A stretch of DNA of 64,000 nucleotides from Pyropia haitanensis (GCA_008729055.1 SDUX01000008.1:4799756-4863755), one strand, 5' to 3'. Positions 43,996 to 54,829 are shown, counted from the stretch's first letter. Translations and numbers: made by a program. Notes: a model not told the origin generated them from the letters alone.

Positions 43996-44995
43996 GCGGG
44001 GTGGGGGGGGGGGGGGTTGGGAAGCAGCCAAGTGGCGTGGGCCGGTGACTGCCGGGACAATGGGGGGGAGCGACGCCGGGGTGGGGCGGGGGTAAGAGAA
44101 AAAGAAGAGGGAAGGGGAAGAAGAGCCCACCGAGATCGGCCCGTGCCTGTGGCGACAGACGGAGAGGGTGGGGGTGGGGAGGACTCTTCTCGAGCCGCCG
44201 TCGTGGAACGCGGCGGAGCGGATCACAACTCCATCGACAAGACACGTGTGTGAGTGTGTGCATTTGTTATAATTTGTATCACGTAATTTCTGTAAAACAT
44301 ATTTTGAAAGATGGTTGGAAAGAGCGTCGAGTCGGTTGTGTTTTTTCTTTCGCTAATTAACCCACCCCTGGAGCACACGAGACAATGGAGATACCAACCG
44401 ACCCCGACGGACGTGCCAGGCATGGCCAATGGGAGGTACATCTCATCTTCCCTCGCACTTCCATTGGTCGAGCCCATTCCGGGATACAGATTCCGCCGCC
44501 TCCGGGACCAGCCGGCCGCCTCCCCGCCCCCCCACACCACGTTCAAGCCGACAGTATTCAACACCTCCTGCGGCTTGATCCCCTGACCTCGCGATCTCCG
44601 AGTGCCAGAGGGGTGCCCTCCGTGGCGGCGCCTCGGCCGCGCCCGCCCGCCCGTGTGTGGTTCGCAGCGCACCCCGTGCGGCTGGTCTGCGCAGCGGGGC
44701 GCGCGCCGCTTTCGGGTCGAAACGGGCGCGCCCCCGTGCTGTCGCCCCCCACTGGCAGTGGCAGGGCCTGCTGGGCTCAGTGCGCGTAGGACAGCTCCCC
44801 CATATACTTGGCGTCCAGCCAGTCCCTGCCCGCCGTCGTTTTGCCTTTGCTCCGCTACACGAACCCGCTTCAGTACCTTTGCCTGCGTCGTCCGCCCTCA
44901 TCCCCTTCCGCCGCACCCGTCCCACCTCCCTGTTGCCGACCGCTCGTTCCCCGTCCTCGCCTTCGCGTCCCCCCCCCCCCCCCCTCACCCCAGCC
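43996..44995. promoter_or_regulatory. Divergent promoter region between the mTERF-like gene and LHCR
   Basis: 1 kb between divergent start codons. Two CCAAT boxes, direct at 44426-44430 and inverted (ATTGG) at 44463-44467, lie in a lower-GC patch, about 530-570 bases before the LHCR start. A C tract followed by CTCACCCCAG directly precedes the LHCR ATG. Whether either gene uses the CCAAT boxes is unproven. Confidence 0.4.
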
Positions 44996-46042
44996 ATGGC
45001 AGCCTTTGTCGCCTCGGCGTCGGTGGGCACCCGCGCCTTCCTCGGCGCCGCCGTCCCGCGCGCCACGTCGGCACGCGCGACGACGGCAGTGGCCCCCGCG
45101 CCGGTGCGGATGATGGCAGAGATGTCCAAGAGCGTGCCGTTCCTGCTCAAGCCCAAGAACCTGGACGGCTGGGCGGCCAACGCGGAGTTTGACCCGCTCG
45201 GCATCAGCGACTATGTGCCCGTCGCGTACCTGCGGGAGAGCGAGCTGAAGCACGGCCGCATCTGTATGCTCGCGTCGGTCGGCCTGATTGTGCAGGAGGT
45301 GTTTACGTGGGGCGGCTCGTACTTCCCCAAGATTATCCCCCCCATCGCGGCGCACGACCACTACCTGCAGACGGGCATGGCGCAGCTGCTGATCTTCATT
45401 GGTGCCTTTGAGGCCATCTCGTACTATGCCATCAAGCAGACGCTTGCGGGCAAGCGCGCGCCTGGGGACTTCAACTTTGACCCGCTGAACCTGGGCAAGG
45501 ACCCGAGCAAGCGGGCACACTATGAGAAGGCGGAGATCAAGAATGGCCGCGTACGTTGGTGGGGAGCGGCATTCTTGCTGTTGGGTGTAGGGTGGCTCGG
45601 GGGGGGGTGGGGGCATCTAGCGGACAGCCAAGCGGGGTGGTCTTTGAGATGCCGCGCGCGGGAGACTAACCTTTCCTTGTTGCTCCGAGGGTCTGTTGTT
45701 TGCTTTCTGTACCCTGATTGTTTGACTCTGTCGGACCTTGTCTTGCCCTTTTCGACCACAGCTGGCCATGATCGCGAGTACGTTGGCCGTGCCCCGTGGC
45801 TCTGTAGGAATTGACGGGCGTTTGCGGTTTCAGCCTTGCGGTTTGTCGACGGTGGTAATTTCTCCATTGGGCCCCGGTTGCAACGGATTTCTGACTCTGA
45901 CCGCCCTGCGCCCCGCTTTTTCTCTGTTCTCCCTCGCTTTCCTCTTTTGTGTGCTCCCCTCTCAGCCGGCGGCATGATCACGACGCAGCAGGTCTTCCAC
46001 GATGGCACCATCCACATGATGCAGAACATGCCCCACTATTAG
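44996..46042 (+). CDS. LHCR: Red-lineage chlorophyll a-binding light-harvesting protein (LHCR type), three exons
   Basis: join(44996..45550, 45762..45777, 45966..46042), 215 residues. A three-helix thylakoid antenna protein, normally attached to photosystem I in red algae. A plastid transit peptide covers about residues 1-40 (MAAFVASASVGTRAF, with the early Phe typical of red-algal leaders and no ER signal). The mature part opens SKSVPFLLKPKNLDGWAANA and EFDPLGIS. Helix 1 has the chlorophyll-binding motif ESELKHGRICMLASVG (81-96). Helix 2 is near 128-145 (AQLLIFIGAFEAISYY). GDFNFDPLNLG leads to helix 3, KAEIKNGRLAMIATGG (178-193), which is complete only when a 16-base microexon is included. 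Donors are GTACGTTGGT and GTACGTTGGC; acceptors are CCACAG and CTCTCAG. The protein ends QNMPHY. The AHDHYLQTGMAQ and APGDFNFDPL blocks fit LHCR proteins better than fucoxanthin-type LHCF. Confidence 0.92.
45762..45777 (+). other. 16-base microexon of the LHCR gene
   Basis: Codes L-A-M-I-A plus the first base of Thr. Skipping it would join CGC to CCG GCG GCA TGA and stop the protein, whereas including it rebuilds the conserved helix-3 sequence NGRLAMIATGGM. It is flanked by CAG on the left and GTACGTTGG on the right. Confidence 0.88.
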
Positions 46043-46864
46043 GCGTCGTCGCTGGTGCCGAGGCGCGTCGCTGCCGTCGCCCCTGTTCTCTGCCTTCCTC
46101 CCACCGCGACCGTCCGCCACCCCTCCACCTCCACACACCCCCACCCGTGCCCCCGTTTGTTGCCGTGAGGGTTCCCACGGTGGGTCGCGCGTCTCTCGCT
46201 TCCTTTTTTTTTTTTCATCGCCTGGGTGTCTCTCGCAACGAACAAACAAGTCACCATTTTTTTCCCGCGTTGTCCCCCCGCCTGCGCCTTGGTGCTCGTT
46301 TGTCTCGCCACTCTGGTAGCCAACGTCATCCCCTGTCCTCGACCCTGGACATGGCACTGGCGCCCGCCCGGCCTACGGGTCCAACCATGAGACTACCGCA
46401 GGAGGCTGCCCGCCCCGCACGGTCCGCTGCCGGGTGCGCCAGCGGGCCCTCGCCACCGAGCACAGCTGTGGCGCCGCAGAACCTTCAGCGCGAGCTCCGG
46501 GTGCCGACCCTCCCAACGGCCGTTCAAGGGGGGGGGGTGTCACTTTGATTCGATGCGACCGCGCCTCTCAATCGGCCGCGCGCCCGCGTTGATCCGCCCG
46601 CCGCGGGTCGGCCGCGCCCCCCCCACCTCGCGCGGTCGCACGATCTCGCCGCCGAGTCCCATCGCCGCACGCCCCGCCCCGCCCGTCCACACTCCCGTCC
46701 ACCCCCTCCCCCTCAGCCCCCGTCAAAACCCCTCACCCTCAACGCCCCCCTCCGCTTCGCACTCCGGTCATCCTGCTTGCTCGGCAGAACACAAGGGCGT
46801 CTCCGCCGTCGTCGTTTTGTACTTGTTGCCGCCCGACTGCACCTACGCTCCTGCCACCCACACG
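46043..46864. other. Intergenic between LHCR and GARS
   Basis: About 820 bases between tandem genes, including a T-run at 46203-46216. An open frame in phase with GARS runs through the last 310 bases, but MTAFVG is the natural leader start. No gene is seen. Confidence 0.5.
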
Positions 46865-48580
46865 ATGACCGCGTTTGTCGGCCCCGCTGCGGCGCTTGCC
46901 AGCCGCCGCCCCCCCCGGCTGCGCGTGTCGACCTTTGCCGGCTCGCCCCTCCCCGCCGCCGCTGGCGCCGCTGAGGGCGCGCCTCCTCGGCGGGTGGCCG
47001 CCCGCCGCGGCCGCCGGCCGTCTGTGGGGGCGCCCCCCCCCTCGCGGCGGCGGGTGGTCGTCACCGCCGCGGCCGCGTCCCCGCCGCCGGTGGCCTTCCC
47101 GGCCGCCCCCGACCGCCCTCTGCACGTCCTCCTCCTTGGCGGGGGCGGGCGGGAGCACGCGCTCGCCGCGGCCGTCGCGGCGTCCCCCCGGCTGGCGTCC
47201 CTCACCGTCGCGCCGGGCAACGTGGGCATGGCCACCCTCCCGCGGACGACCACCCGGCCGGGCTTTGGGGGCGCGGCGGACCCCGCGGCGGTGGTGGCGC
47301 TCGCCGAGGAGGTTGCCGCCGACCTGGTTATTATTGGCCCCGAGGCGCCGCTGGTGGCGGGCGTCGTCGACGCCCTCGAGGCGGCGGGCGTGCCCGCGTT
47401 TGGGCCGTCGGCGGGGGCGGCCGCCCTGGAGGGCTCCAAGGCGTACATGAAGGACTTTTTGGCCCGCCACGACGTGCCGTCGGCGTGGTACGGGACGTTT
47501 CGGGAGGCGGGGGCGGCCAAGGCGTTCCTCCAGGAGCGCGTCGCAACCGACGGGGGGGGGCGGTGTGTGGTCAAGGCCGACGGCCTGGCCGCCGGCAAGG
47601 GCGTGCTGCTGTGCCACAGCGTGGCCGAGGCCGAGGCCGCCGTCGACGCGATGCTGACGGGCGGCGCGTTTGGCGCTGCGGGGTCCACGGTGGTCATTGA
47701 AGAGTTCCTCGACGGCGAGGAGCTCTCCTTTTTTGCCGTCGTGGACGGCGCCGCCGCGCTGCCGCTCGCGTCGGCGCAGGACCACAAGGCCGCGGGGGAG
47801 GGGGATACGGGCCCCAACACGGGCGGCATGGGCGCCTACAGCCCCGCGCCTGTGTGCAGCCCCGCGCTGGCGGCCAAGATCATGGAGGAGGTGGTCGGCC
47901 CGACGGTTCGCGGGATGGTGGCAGAGGGCGTGCCGTTCACGGGCGTCCTCTACACGGGCCTGATGGTGGCGCCCGACGGGGGCGTCAAGGTGCTCGAGTT
48001 TAACGTCCGCTTTGGGGACCCCGAGTGCCAGGTGCTCGTCGCCCGCCTCGCGAGTGACCTGCTGCCGCTGCTCGGCGCGGCGGCCCGCCACCGGCTCGCC
48101 GACGAGTACGAGGTGTGGGGCGGCGGCGGCGGCGGTGCCACCAGCACTGCCGTGCCGGCCAAGGCGCGCCTGGAGTGGCACCCGCACGCGGCGGTGGTGG
48201 TGGTGCTCGCGTCGGTGGGCTACCCCGGCTCGTACAAGGCCGCCGTCGGGAGTGTCATCTCGGGGCTGGACGCTGCCGACGCCCTCGACGGGGTGACCGT
48301 CTACCACGCGGGCACGGCGGCGCTCGAGGGGGCGGCCGACGCACCACCCGCAGCAGACGGAGATTGCGCCTCTGGGGGGGTGGTGCCTGCGGTTGCCGCA
48401 GCGGGCGGCCGCGTCCTCGGCGTCACGGCGGTGGGGCCAACAATTGCGGCGGCCAAGGCGCGCGCGTACGAGGGCGTCGATGCGGTGGCGTGGCCAGAGG
48501 GCTGGTGCCGGCGGGATATCGCGTGGAGGGGGGTGGCGCGGGAGGAGGCCGAACCGCTGGTGCTGGGGGGGAACGAGTGA
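46865..48580 (+). CDS. purD: Phosphoribosylamine-glycine ligase (GAR synthetase), plastid-targeted
   Basis: 571 residues, intronless. It catalyses step 2 of de novo purine synthesis: phosphoribosylamine + glycine + ATP gives GAR + ADP + Pi. The first about 80 residues form a Ser/Ala/Arg-rich transit peptide starting MTAFVGPAAALASRR, consistent with the plastid location of plant purine synthesis. The enzyme starts LHVLLLGGGGREHAL (86-100). ATP-grasp landmarks follow in order: APGNVGMA, IIGPEAPLVAGVVDAL, FGPSAGAAALEGSKAYMKDF, VVKADGLAAGKGVLL, VIEEFLDGEELSFFAVVDG, QDHKAAGEGDTGPNTGGMGA and LEFNVRFGDPECQVLVARL. It is monofunctional, without the GART/AIRS fusion of animals and yeast. The start is chosen as the first Met that gives a transit-like leader; the open frame continues upstream without similarity. 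The gene converges on the AGM1 gene, 236 bases away. Confidence 0.93.
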   Translation: MTAFVGPAAALASRRPPRLRVSTFAGSPLPAAAGAAEGAPPRRVAARRGRRPSVGAPPPSRRRVVVTAAAASPPPVAFPAAPDRPLHVLLLGGGGREHALAAAVAASPRLASLTVAPGNVGMATLPRTTTRPGFGGAADPAAVVALAEEVAADLVIIGPEAPLVAGVVDALEAAGVPAFGPSAGAAALEGSKAYMKDFLARHDVPSAWYGTFREAGAAKAFLQERVATDGGGRCVVKADGLAAGKGVLLCHSVAEAEAAVDAMLTGGAFGAAGSTVVIEEFLDGEELSFFAVVDGAAALPLASAQDHKAAGEGDTGPNTGGMGAYSPAPVCSPALAAKIMEEVVGPTVRGMVAEGVPFTGVLYTGLMVAPDGGVKVLEFNVRFGDPECQVLVARLASDLLPLLGAAARHRLADEYEVWGGGGGGATSTAVPAKARLEWHPHAAVVVVLASVGYPGSYKAAVGSVISGLDAADALDGVTVYHAGTAALEGAADAPPAADGDCASGGVVPAVAAAGGRVLGVTAVGPTIAAAKARAYEGVDAVAWPEGWCRRDIAWRGVAREEAEPLVLGGNE

Positions 48581-48816
48581 GGAGGAGCAGGGGGGGGGGG
48601 AGGGGGGCACCCGACCCACGATGACGCCGCCGACCTAGGTTGGATACGCTGCCCACCCATGGGCTGTGTCTGGCGGCGCCCCGCGGGACGGGCACCCCAG
48701 CGTGTCGGACACCCTGCACACGGAGAGCAAAAACAGCCGAGTCCGCCGGCAGTGTGCCGAGGCAAGCCCGCGCGGCCCGTGCGGCCAGCGCGCCGTCCCG
48801 TCGCGCCGCAAACCCG
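48581..48816. other. Short convergent spacer
   Basis: 236 bases between the stops of purD and the phosphoacetylglucosamine mutase gene, with a G-run at 48589-48608. Both 3' ends must lie here. Confidence 0.6.
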
Positions 48817-50915
48817 TCACACCCCCCCGCACGTGCGCTTCACCGCCGCGACCACCGTCTCGGCCAGCCGCGCCGCGTCTGCCGCCTCGTCCGCCTCGGC
48901 AAACACCCGCACGATGTCCTCGGTGCCGCTCGGCCGCACAAACGACCGGCCGCCACGGACGGTGGCGACGGCGTCCGCGACCGCCTGCGCCAGCGCGGCC
49001 GGCGCGGTCACCAGCGTGTCAAACTCCGCGGTGCGGACGACGCCCTTGTCCGCCACCCGCACCGACACGTTGACCGCCGCGCGGGCGGTGTAGGTGCCCG
49101 CCGCCCACGCGGCGGGCGTCCACCGCCGGATGGCCAGGAGCGCGTCGACAAGGAGCAGGTTGGCGATCCCGTCGCCGACCGCCTGGTTGGCCACGTCCGC
49201 CATGGCCAGCAGCACCGCCGCGGCACGGCGGCGGCCCGCGGCGGCCGCCGCGGCGCCGTCGCCGTCGCCTGGCCCACCCGCGGCAATCCCCCTCAGTCGG
49301 TCCAAAAACGCGTCTGTAAACAGCACCGTCCCGTGTCCGTTGGGCTCCCAGTAGATGCCCACGTCCAGGCCCGGCCCCCGCACCACCGCCTCCTGGTACT
49401 TGACGCCGGTCAGCGCGGGCAGCACCACAACCCCTGGCGTCGCGCGCAGCGCGTCCGCGGCGGCGCCGTTGGAGTAGGCAGTGTGGGCAACGCCAATCGC
49501 CACGTCCGCCGCGCCCGCCGCGGCGGCCGTCTCGGCCACAAACGCGGCGGTGAGGACCGTGAAGCGGTCGCCGTCGAGGACGCCCACCGCTGGGTGGTGG
49601 AGGACGAGGCGGTCCGCGTCGCCATCGAGCGACGCCACCAGCAGCGGCACGCCGTCGGCGGCGCCGCCGCCGCCGCCGCCTGCGTCACCGTCGCCGCCGC
49701 CGCGGGGGGGGCCCTGCCAGCCACCCAGCGCCGGTGGCGGCGGCGCGGCACCCCCCGCCAGGGCGTCTGCGTCGGTGGGGTACACCACCGGCAGCCGCCC
49801 CGTCTTGTGCACGTACTCGGCGCCGCAGCGGTCATTGAGGCGCCCCCCCCCCCCAGGCCATTGACGGCGCGGAGGCGGGGGCCGACGGCGGCCGCGACGG
49901 GGGAGCCCGCCACCGCCATTACCGTCGCGCCCACCCCACACGCGCAGTCGACTACCAGCGGCGCCGCGGCCGCGGCCGCCGCGGCGGTGCCCTCCCCCGC
50001 CGCGGCCAGCAGCGCCGTGTAGGCGGCCGCAAAGTGGGCGCCATAGGCGGCCAACTCCGCCGCGGGGGTGGCCGCGGGCGGGGGGCCCCGGCCGGCGGCC
50101 GCGCGGTGCCGCCGGCGGACGACGTAGTGGACGGCGGGGGTGGTGGCGGCGCCTAGGTCCACCACCGCCCCGCCCGCCGCGGCGATGGCGGTGGCCAGTG
50201 CCGCGGCCAACGGGGAGGACGACGGCCGTGTGTCGCGGCCAATGACGACGGTGGCCGAGACAGGCGCGCCGGGGGGGGGGACGAGCGGCACGTCACACCG
50301 TGCCGCAAGGGCGGTCAGTAGCTCCACCGCAGCGTCGACGGTCGGGGCGTTGACAATGGCGGTCGCGAGGGGCTCCCAAGAGGCCTCCAGCATGCTGCCG
50401 TCCGGCTCCATCTACACATGTGAGCGAGGGGTGCGCGCACAGTGGACAGGGGCAGCACGAGGGAACGCGGCTCCCAGATACACACCGTACCACCGGGTCA
50501 GCCAGCGAGAATGCGACGCGTTCGTAGCGACCGGGACGTCCGGAACAAAGAGAAAGAGTACCCGTCCCGTCTCGCAGACCTCCCATCTCTTCCCCCCCCC
50601 ACATCCCACCCCCCCACTCCCACGCCCCTCTCCGTCCCCCCCCCCACGAAAAACTGACCATCTTGATACCATTGTCCGCCACCGGGTTGTGCGACGCGGT
50701 GACCACCACGCCCGTGGCGGCCCCCCCCAGCGCCCTACTGCGGAGCGCCGCCACCAAGCCCGCCCGCACAATCGCGGCGCCAAGGCGCGGGGCGGCGGCC
50801 CGGAAGCCGGCAGTGCCGTATGCAAGGGGCGGGGGGGGGGGGGGGGGTGCGCCGCCAGCACCGCTCGAATGCCTGCGAGCGCATCGCCGCCGTCCGGTGC
50901 GGCGTCGCCCGCCAT
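48817..50915 (-). CDS. AGM1: Phosphoacetylglucosamine mutase (AGM1/PGM3), two exons, two homopolymer frame breaks
   Basis: Complement of about join(48817..50411, 50659..50915), roughly 617 residues. It converts GlcNAc-6-phosphate to GlcNAc-1-phosphate for cytosolic UDP-GlcNAc synthesis (glycoproteins, GPI anchors). Exon 1 starts MAGDAAPDGGDALAGIRAVL, then after a G-run (50829-50847) the frame changes to LAYGTAGFRAAAPRLGAAIV and VVVTASHNPVADNGIKM, which includes the phosphoserine loop TASHNP. The donor is GTCAGTTTTT, the only intron here without C at position +4; the acceptor is GTGTAG. Exon 2 starts MEPDGSMLEASWEPLATAIV. At the C-run 49848-49857 (GLGGGG in the protein) the frame shifts again to LNDRCGAEYVHKTGRLPVVY. 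Metal loop DGDADR, sugar loop EPNGHG and phosphate loop RPSGTEDIVRVFAEA are all intact. The order and all four active-site loops identify the enzyme; the breaks lie only in homopolymers, so a functional gene is likely. Confidence 0.87.
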
Positions 50916-51529
50916 GGCGGGAGACAGCCCACAAAAGAGTGAAGGGAGAGGAAGAGACGTCGGGGGAGGAGGGGATGGGAGTGGATGAATGGGAAGCTGC
51001 GAACGCCGGTGCAGAGACACAGCAGGGATGGAAAGGGCGGGATGGAGACCAGTGGCGTCGTCAGCAGGGACACTCGATCGACACGGCAATCGATAGAAAA
51101 AATTTCCCGCTCGCACACATCTTCCCATTTCGCGATACGCACGATGGTCCGGCGCGGATGCCGATTGGTCCGTGAAACTACGATTTTCGACCCCTGCCAC
51201 AACAGACCAGTGGCATTTTGTGGCGACCAGTCTTCGAGCGTCGCACAGCGACGACATTCAGAAAGTTTGAGCACACAAAACGGCGTGTTGAACCGACGAC
51301 ACCCAGCCGCAAGCCCATCGGCGTTGGTTTCGTTGCGGTGCTTTGAACCGAGTCCACCTCTGTGAGCAGCCACATGCTGCTAACAAAAGTTGGGAATTTT
51401 ATGGAATGCTGGCGTGCTGTGCTGCGAACTGACGCCGCCCGCGCTCTGTAGTGCTTGCATGCCCCGTCCTTGTGTGCGCTCAACCCCGCCGCCTCATCAG
51501 CTCCGCGAGCGTACCACCTGCCCCTCCCA
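50916..51529. other. Upstream region of AGM1
   Basis: About 600 bases of moderate GC, likely the AGM1 promoter side. No separate gene is seen. Confidence 0.5.
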
Positions 51530-52850
51530 CAATCGCCGCCCCGACTCAGCACCCACCCCCGCCAGCCAACGGCCGTGGCGACCGGCAGGCGGCCCCGGAG
51601 TCCCGCCCCCAGCGGCCTCAGCCGGCCAACGGCCGCACTGGCGAGCCAGCGGCCTCCTTCGCCCGGCAGCGGCCGCCCCCGCCAGGCAGCGGCAACCCCC
51701 GCCTGAAGGAGTCCATGGCAACCAGCCAGCGGACACTTTTTCCAGCTAGGGGCCGTGCCGTGCCCCCAGTAGCCACCCCAACCCGCCAATGGCCGCCCCG
51801 GCTCGTGCATCGCCGCCCCAACACGCCGACAGCCGCCCAAGAGCGCCATCAGTTGCACCGCCAGCACGTGTCCGCCACCGCCAGCCAGTCGCCGCGCCAG
51901 CCAGTCCGCGGCTGCAACCCGCCGGCCAGCAGCCGCCCTCATCCGCCAAGAGTGGCGCCGGCCGACTAGCAGCTTTCTTCACCGACCAGAGGCGGCCCCC
52001 GTCGGCCAGCTGCAGTCCCAATACGCCGGCGACAGCGCACAGCGCCCAGCAACCGCCCATACCAGCGGGCGGCCACCCCCTCCACGCAGAAATGCCCACG
52101 CCAGCAGGTGGCCGCCCGCACTGGCCGGCAGCAGTCCCCGCCAGCCAGCGGCTGCGCCGGCCACCCGGCCAACGGCGCCCCCGCAAGCCATGGGCTTCCA
52201 CCACCGGCCATCTCACGCCCCCGCCAGCCAGAGGCAGCGCCGGTCGACCAGCTGCTGCCCCGGCCCGCCCGCGGCCACCGGCCGCGGCCGCGCCAGCCGG
52301 CCACCAGCGACCCCGCCGGCCAGCGGTTGCGCCCGCCCACGAGCATCCACCGCAGCTCGCCAGAAGCCGCCCCAGAGAGCCAGAAGTCGCCCCGGTGAGC
52401 CAGCGGCCGCCCTCACCCACTAGTAGCCACGCGAGCCAGCCAGCGGCCGCGTCCGCCAGCCAGCACGCACACTCGAAGTGCCGAGCGCCCCGCCCGCGAG
52501 CGGCAGCCATCGCCAGCCAGCGGCTGCGTCGGCGAGCCAGCGGCGGCGCCCGTTCACTAGCAGCCGTCCCTGCGCGCTGGAAGCCCTACCTGCGCCCCAG
52601 CAGCCGCGCCGGTCGGACAGCAGTCGCTGCGTCAACGAGAGACTGCTCCCAAGCGCGAACAGCCGCTTCAGCGCACCGGCAGCCGCCCCCGCGCGCAACC
52701 AGCTACCTGCGCCAGCCAGAGGCCTTCCCCGCCGCATCCGCCGCTACACCCGCCCGCCGGTGGCCGCCCGCGCCCCCTGCCGGCAACTGCCCCTGCCCGC
52801 CGGCAGCCGCCCCTGCCCGCCGGCGACTGCCCCCTAGCACCTAGTAGCAC
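51530..52850. repeat. Degenerate 20-bp minisatellite array
   Basis: Units of 20 bases with consensus near GCCAGCGGCCGCCCCCGCCA repeat for about 1.3 kb (some 65 copies). The period is exact over many consecutive units, for example 52330-52460 and 52500-52640. Because 20 is not a multiple of three, the unit is read in all three frames, giving long but meaningless Pro/Ala/Arg frames on the plus strand (51789-52844) and Gly/Trp/Leu frames on the minus strand (51746-52510). Confidence 0.85.
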
Positions 52851-54829
52851 GCCCCCGCTGCGCTGCGGGCGCAGACGGCGGTGGGCGGCGAGAGCCGGAC
52901 CCCCGGCCGCAGGGGGGGCCGCCGCGGGGGGAGCCCAGGAGCGGTGCCCCGCCGCTCAACAGGGGTAATGGCAGGGTCACAGAACAGTAGCGAATGCTCA
53001 CCACGAGCTTTGAATGCCTATTCTGACGAAGGGTATGGTACAGAGCCAGCTGCATCGTCAGCTCTTTCGTTTTGCGCATCGACACCCGTATCGACTTTTT
53101 TGATGCAGTGTCAACCATCGAAACGGGGTTTCGACGCGCCGTCCGATACGCGACGGTTTGCGTATCGAGCCCATCCTGGGATGGGCTGTAACCTCGCGCC
53201 GTCGATGAGGTCCTTTACAGGCAGTCGTTTAGTTATCTCGAGAGCGACAGTGCGGAAGCGCATTGATTGGCCAGCCGAGCGGATCACGCGACTCGGCCGA
53301 CACTGAACCGACCCTATCCGTGCCTGCTGGCTCGCGTGGGACTTGGCCTCTGTTTCGTCGACCTCGGAGCCCCGCGCACCAGGCGCTCGCCGCGGCGGGC
53401 AACAGGTACAGTCTGTATCCGGTTAAGTGTGGCTTGGTTCTGTGTGGTCCGCACATAACCAAGCCAGAAAGCCCGAGATCAACTTCTCTACAGCGTACTG
53501 TCTCCATGCCCGGCTGACATCTAAATTCCTGCTTACGCACTTAGAACCGTACGACGATGATAATCGTGTCAAGTACAAAGAGTGATGAGCAATGATGTGT
53601 GCCCGCCGTTCAGTCGTCCAGGCCGAGCCGCCTGCTGGTCTGGTAGTGAAGCCATCACGTCTGGCCATGTCGAGGGAGTCGGGCGGGAGCAGAAAGAGCA
53701 GGTTGCCCGGTGCTGGCTGGCGGCTGAGGACGACTCCCAGGCCATTGACGAGATGGTGGACATGGTTTTGGCGAGTGAGGAAGACGACGCTTGACGACGA
53801 ACAGGAAAGTTCTGTTTGAGAAGCGCAGATGCTCTGGCCGCACTTAAGGACACAAATCAGCAGCGACTAGGCCTAGTACTACTGCCAGTCTCCGTGCGGT
53901 TGACCCGTGTCCGCACGCGGTGGCGCGGGGTCAAGGTCGAGCGAACCACAGCACAGCCTCACACGCCTGTCCCCGCGTTGGACTTGCTGGACAGCAATAC
54001 GTTTTTACTAGCACTTAATGATCAGATTCTAAGGTCTCTCAAACATTCAGTCGACGGACTCATAAGTCACCAGGAAAAGTACAAATGGGCAAGGGCTACA
54101 TCTTGGCCACATGGCCACGGATAACCGCGCGCAGATTTGACGCGGTGCTGGCGAGGACGTTGGTCGGCGCGCAGCCGTCCGGTGCGCGCACGCAGGGCTT
54201 GCACGCGGTGGCTGAGAAGGTTCTCGCGGAGAGGGCGCGGGACCTGTCACGGTGCCGGCGTCTGGTGCTCGCCGCGTGCATCGGTGACGCGGTGGGGAGC
54301 TTGTTGCTGGCTGCTCGCGGGCACCTGCCGACGCGGGCGGTGCAGCTGGGCGTGCACGAGGCGCTAAAGGCGCTGCTGCTCGCTTCGGGCGTCGGCGCCG
54401 CCGCGTCGCGCGCTGTGCGGGGGTGGTGGAGAACGCGACGCGGGCCGCGTCAGGGAGGGCGCTGCCGCGGCGGCGGCGTCCCCGCCGCCGTGCCGTCGCG
54501 GCTGCCGCTGCCGCCGCTGCCGCCGCTGTCGTTGCCGCGGCCGCCGCTACCGTCACTTGCGGGCACGGCCGCCGCGGCGGTCGATTTGGTCGCCGCTGCG
54601 CGTGGCGGCGGCTCCGCGGCGGTCAGCCGCGGCGGCCGCCGAGGCGCCGCCGCCCGCGGGCCGCCGCGGCCGGCCGCGGCGGCGGCAGCGGCGACGGCGG
54701 CGGCGGCAAGGGCGGCAGCGGCACGGCGGCGGCGGCGTTGGTGGCGGCGACGACGGCGGCGGCGCTGACAAGGGCGGGGCGGGTGGGGCAGCCGCGGGGG
54801 TGCTTCGCCTGCCCCCATTGCTGGCGTTG
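52851..54829. other. Region without a supportable gene
   Basis: 52980-54110 has normal GC. Short frames at 53582-53794 (ending AIDEMVDMVLASEEDDA) and 53816-54124 look mildly protein-like but have no context. 54085-54430 reads MGKGYILATWPRITARRFDA onward and dissolves into Arg/Ala repeats. GCC triplets follow to 54780. These could be remnants of a decayed gene or element. Confidence 0.4.

Noticed and set aside
51746..52844. Pro/Ala-rich plus frame (351 codons) and Trp/Gly-rich minus frame (254 codons)
   Set aside because: Both are readings of a 20-bp minisatellite; the period is not a multiple of three and all frames look alike.
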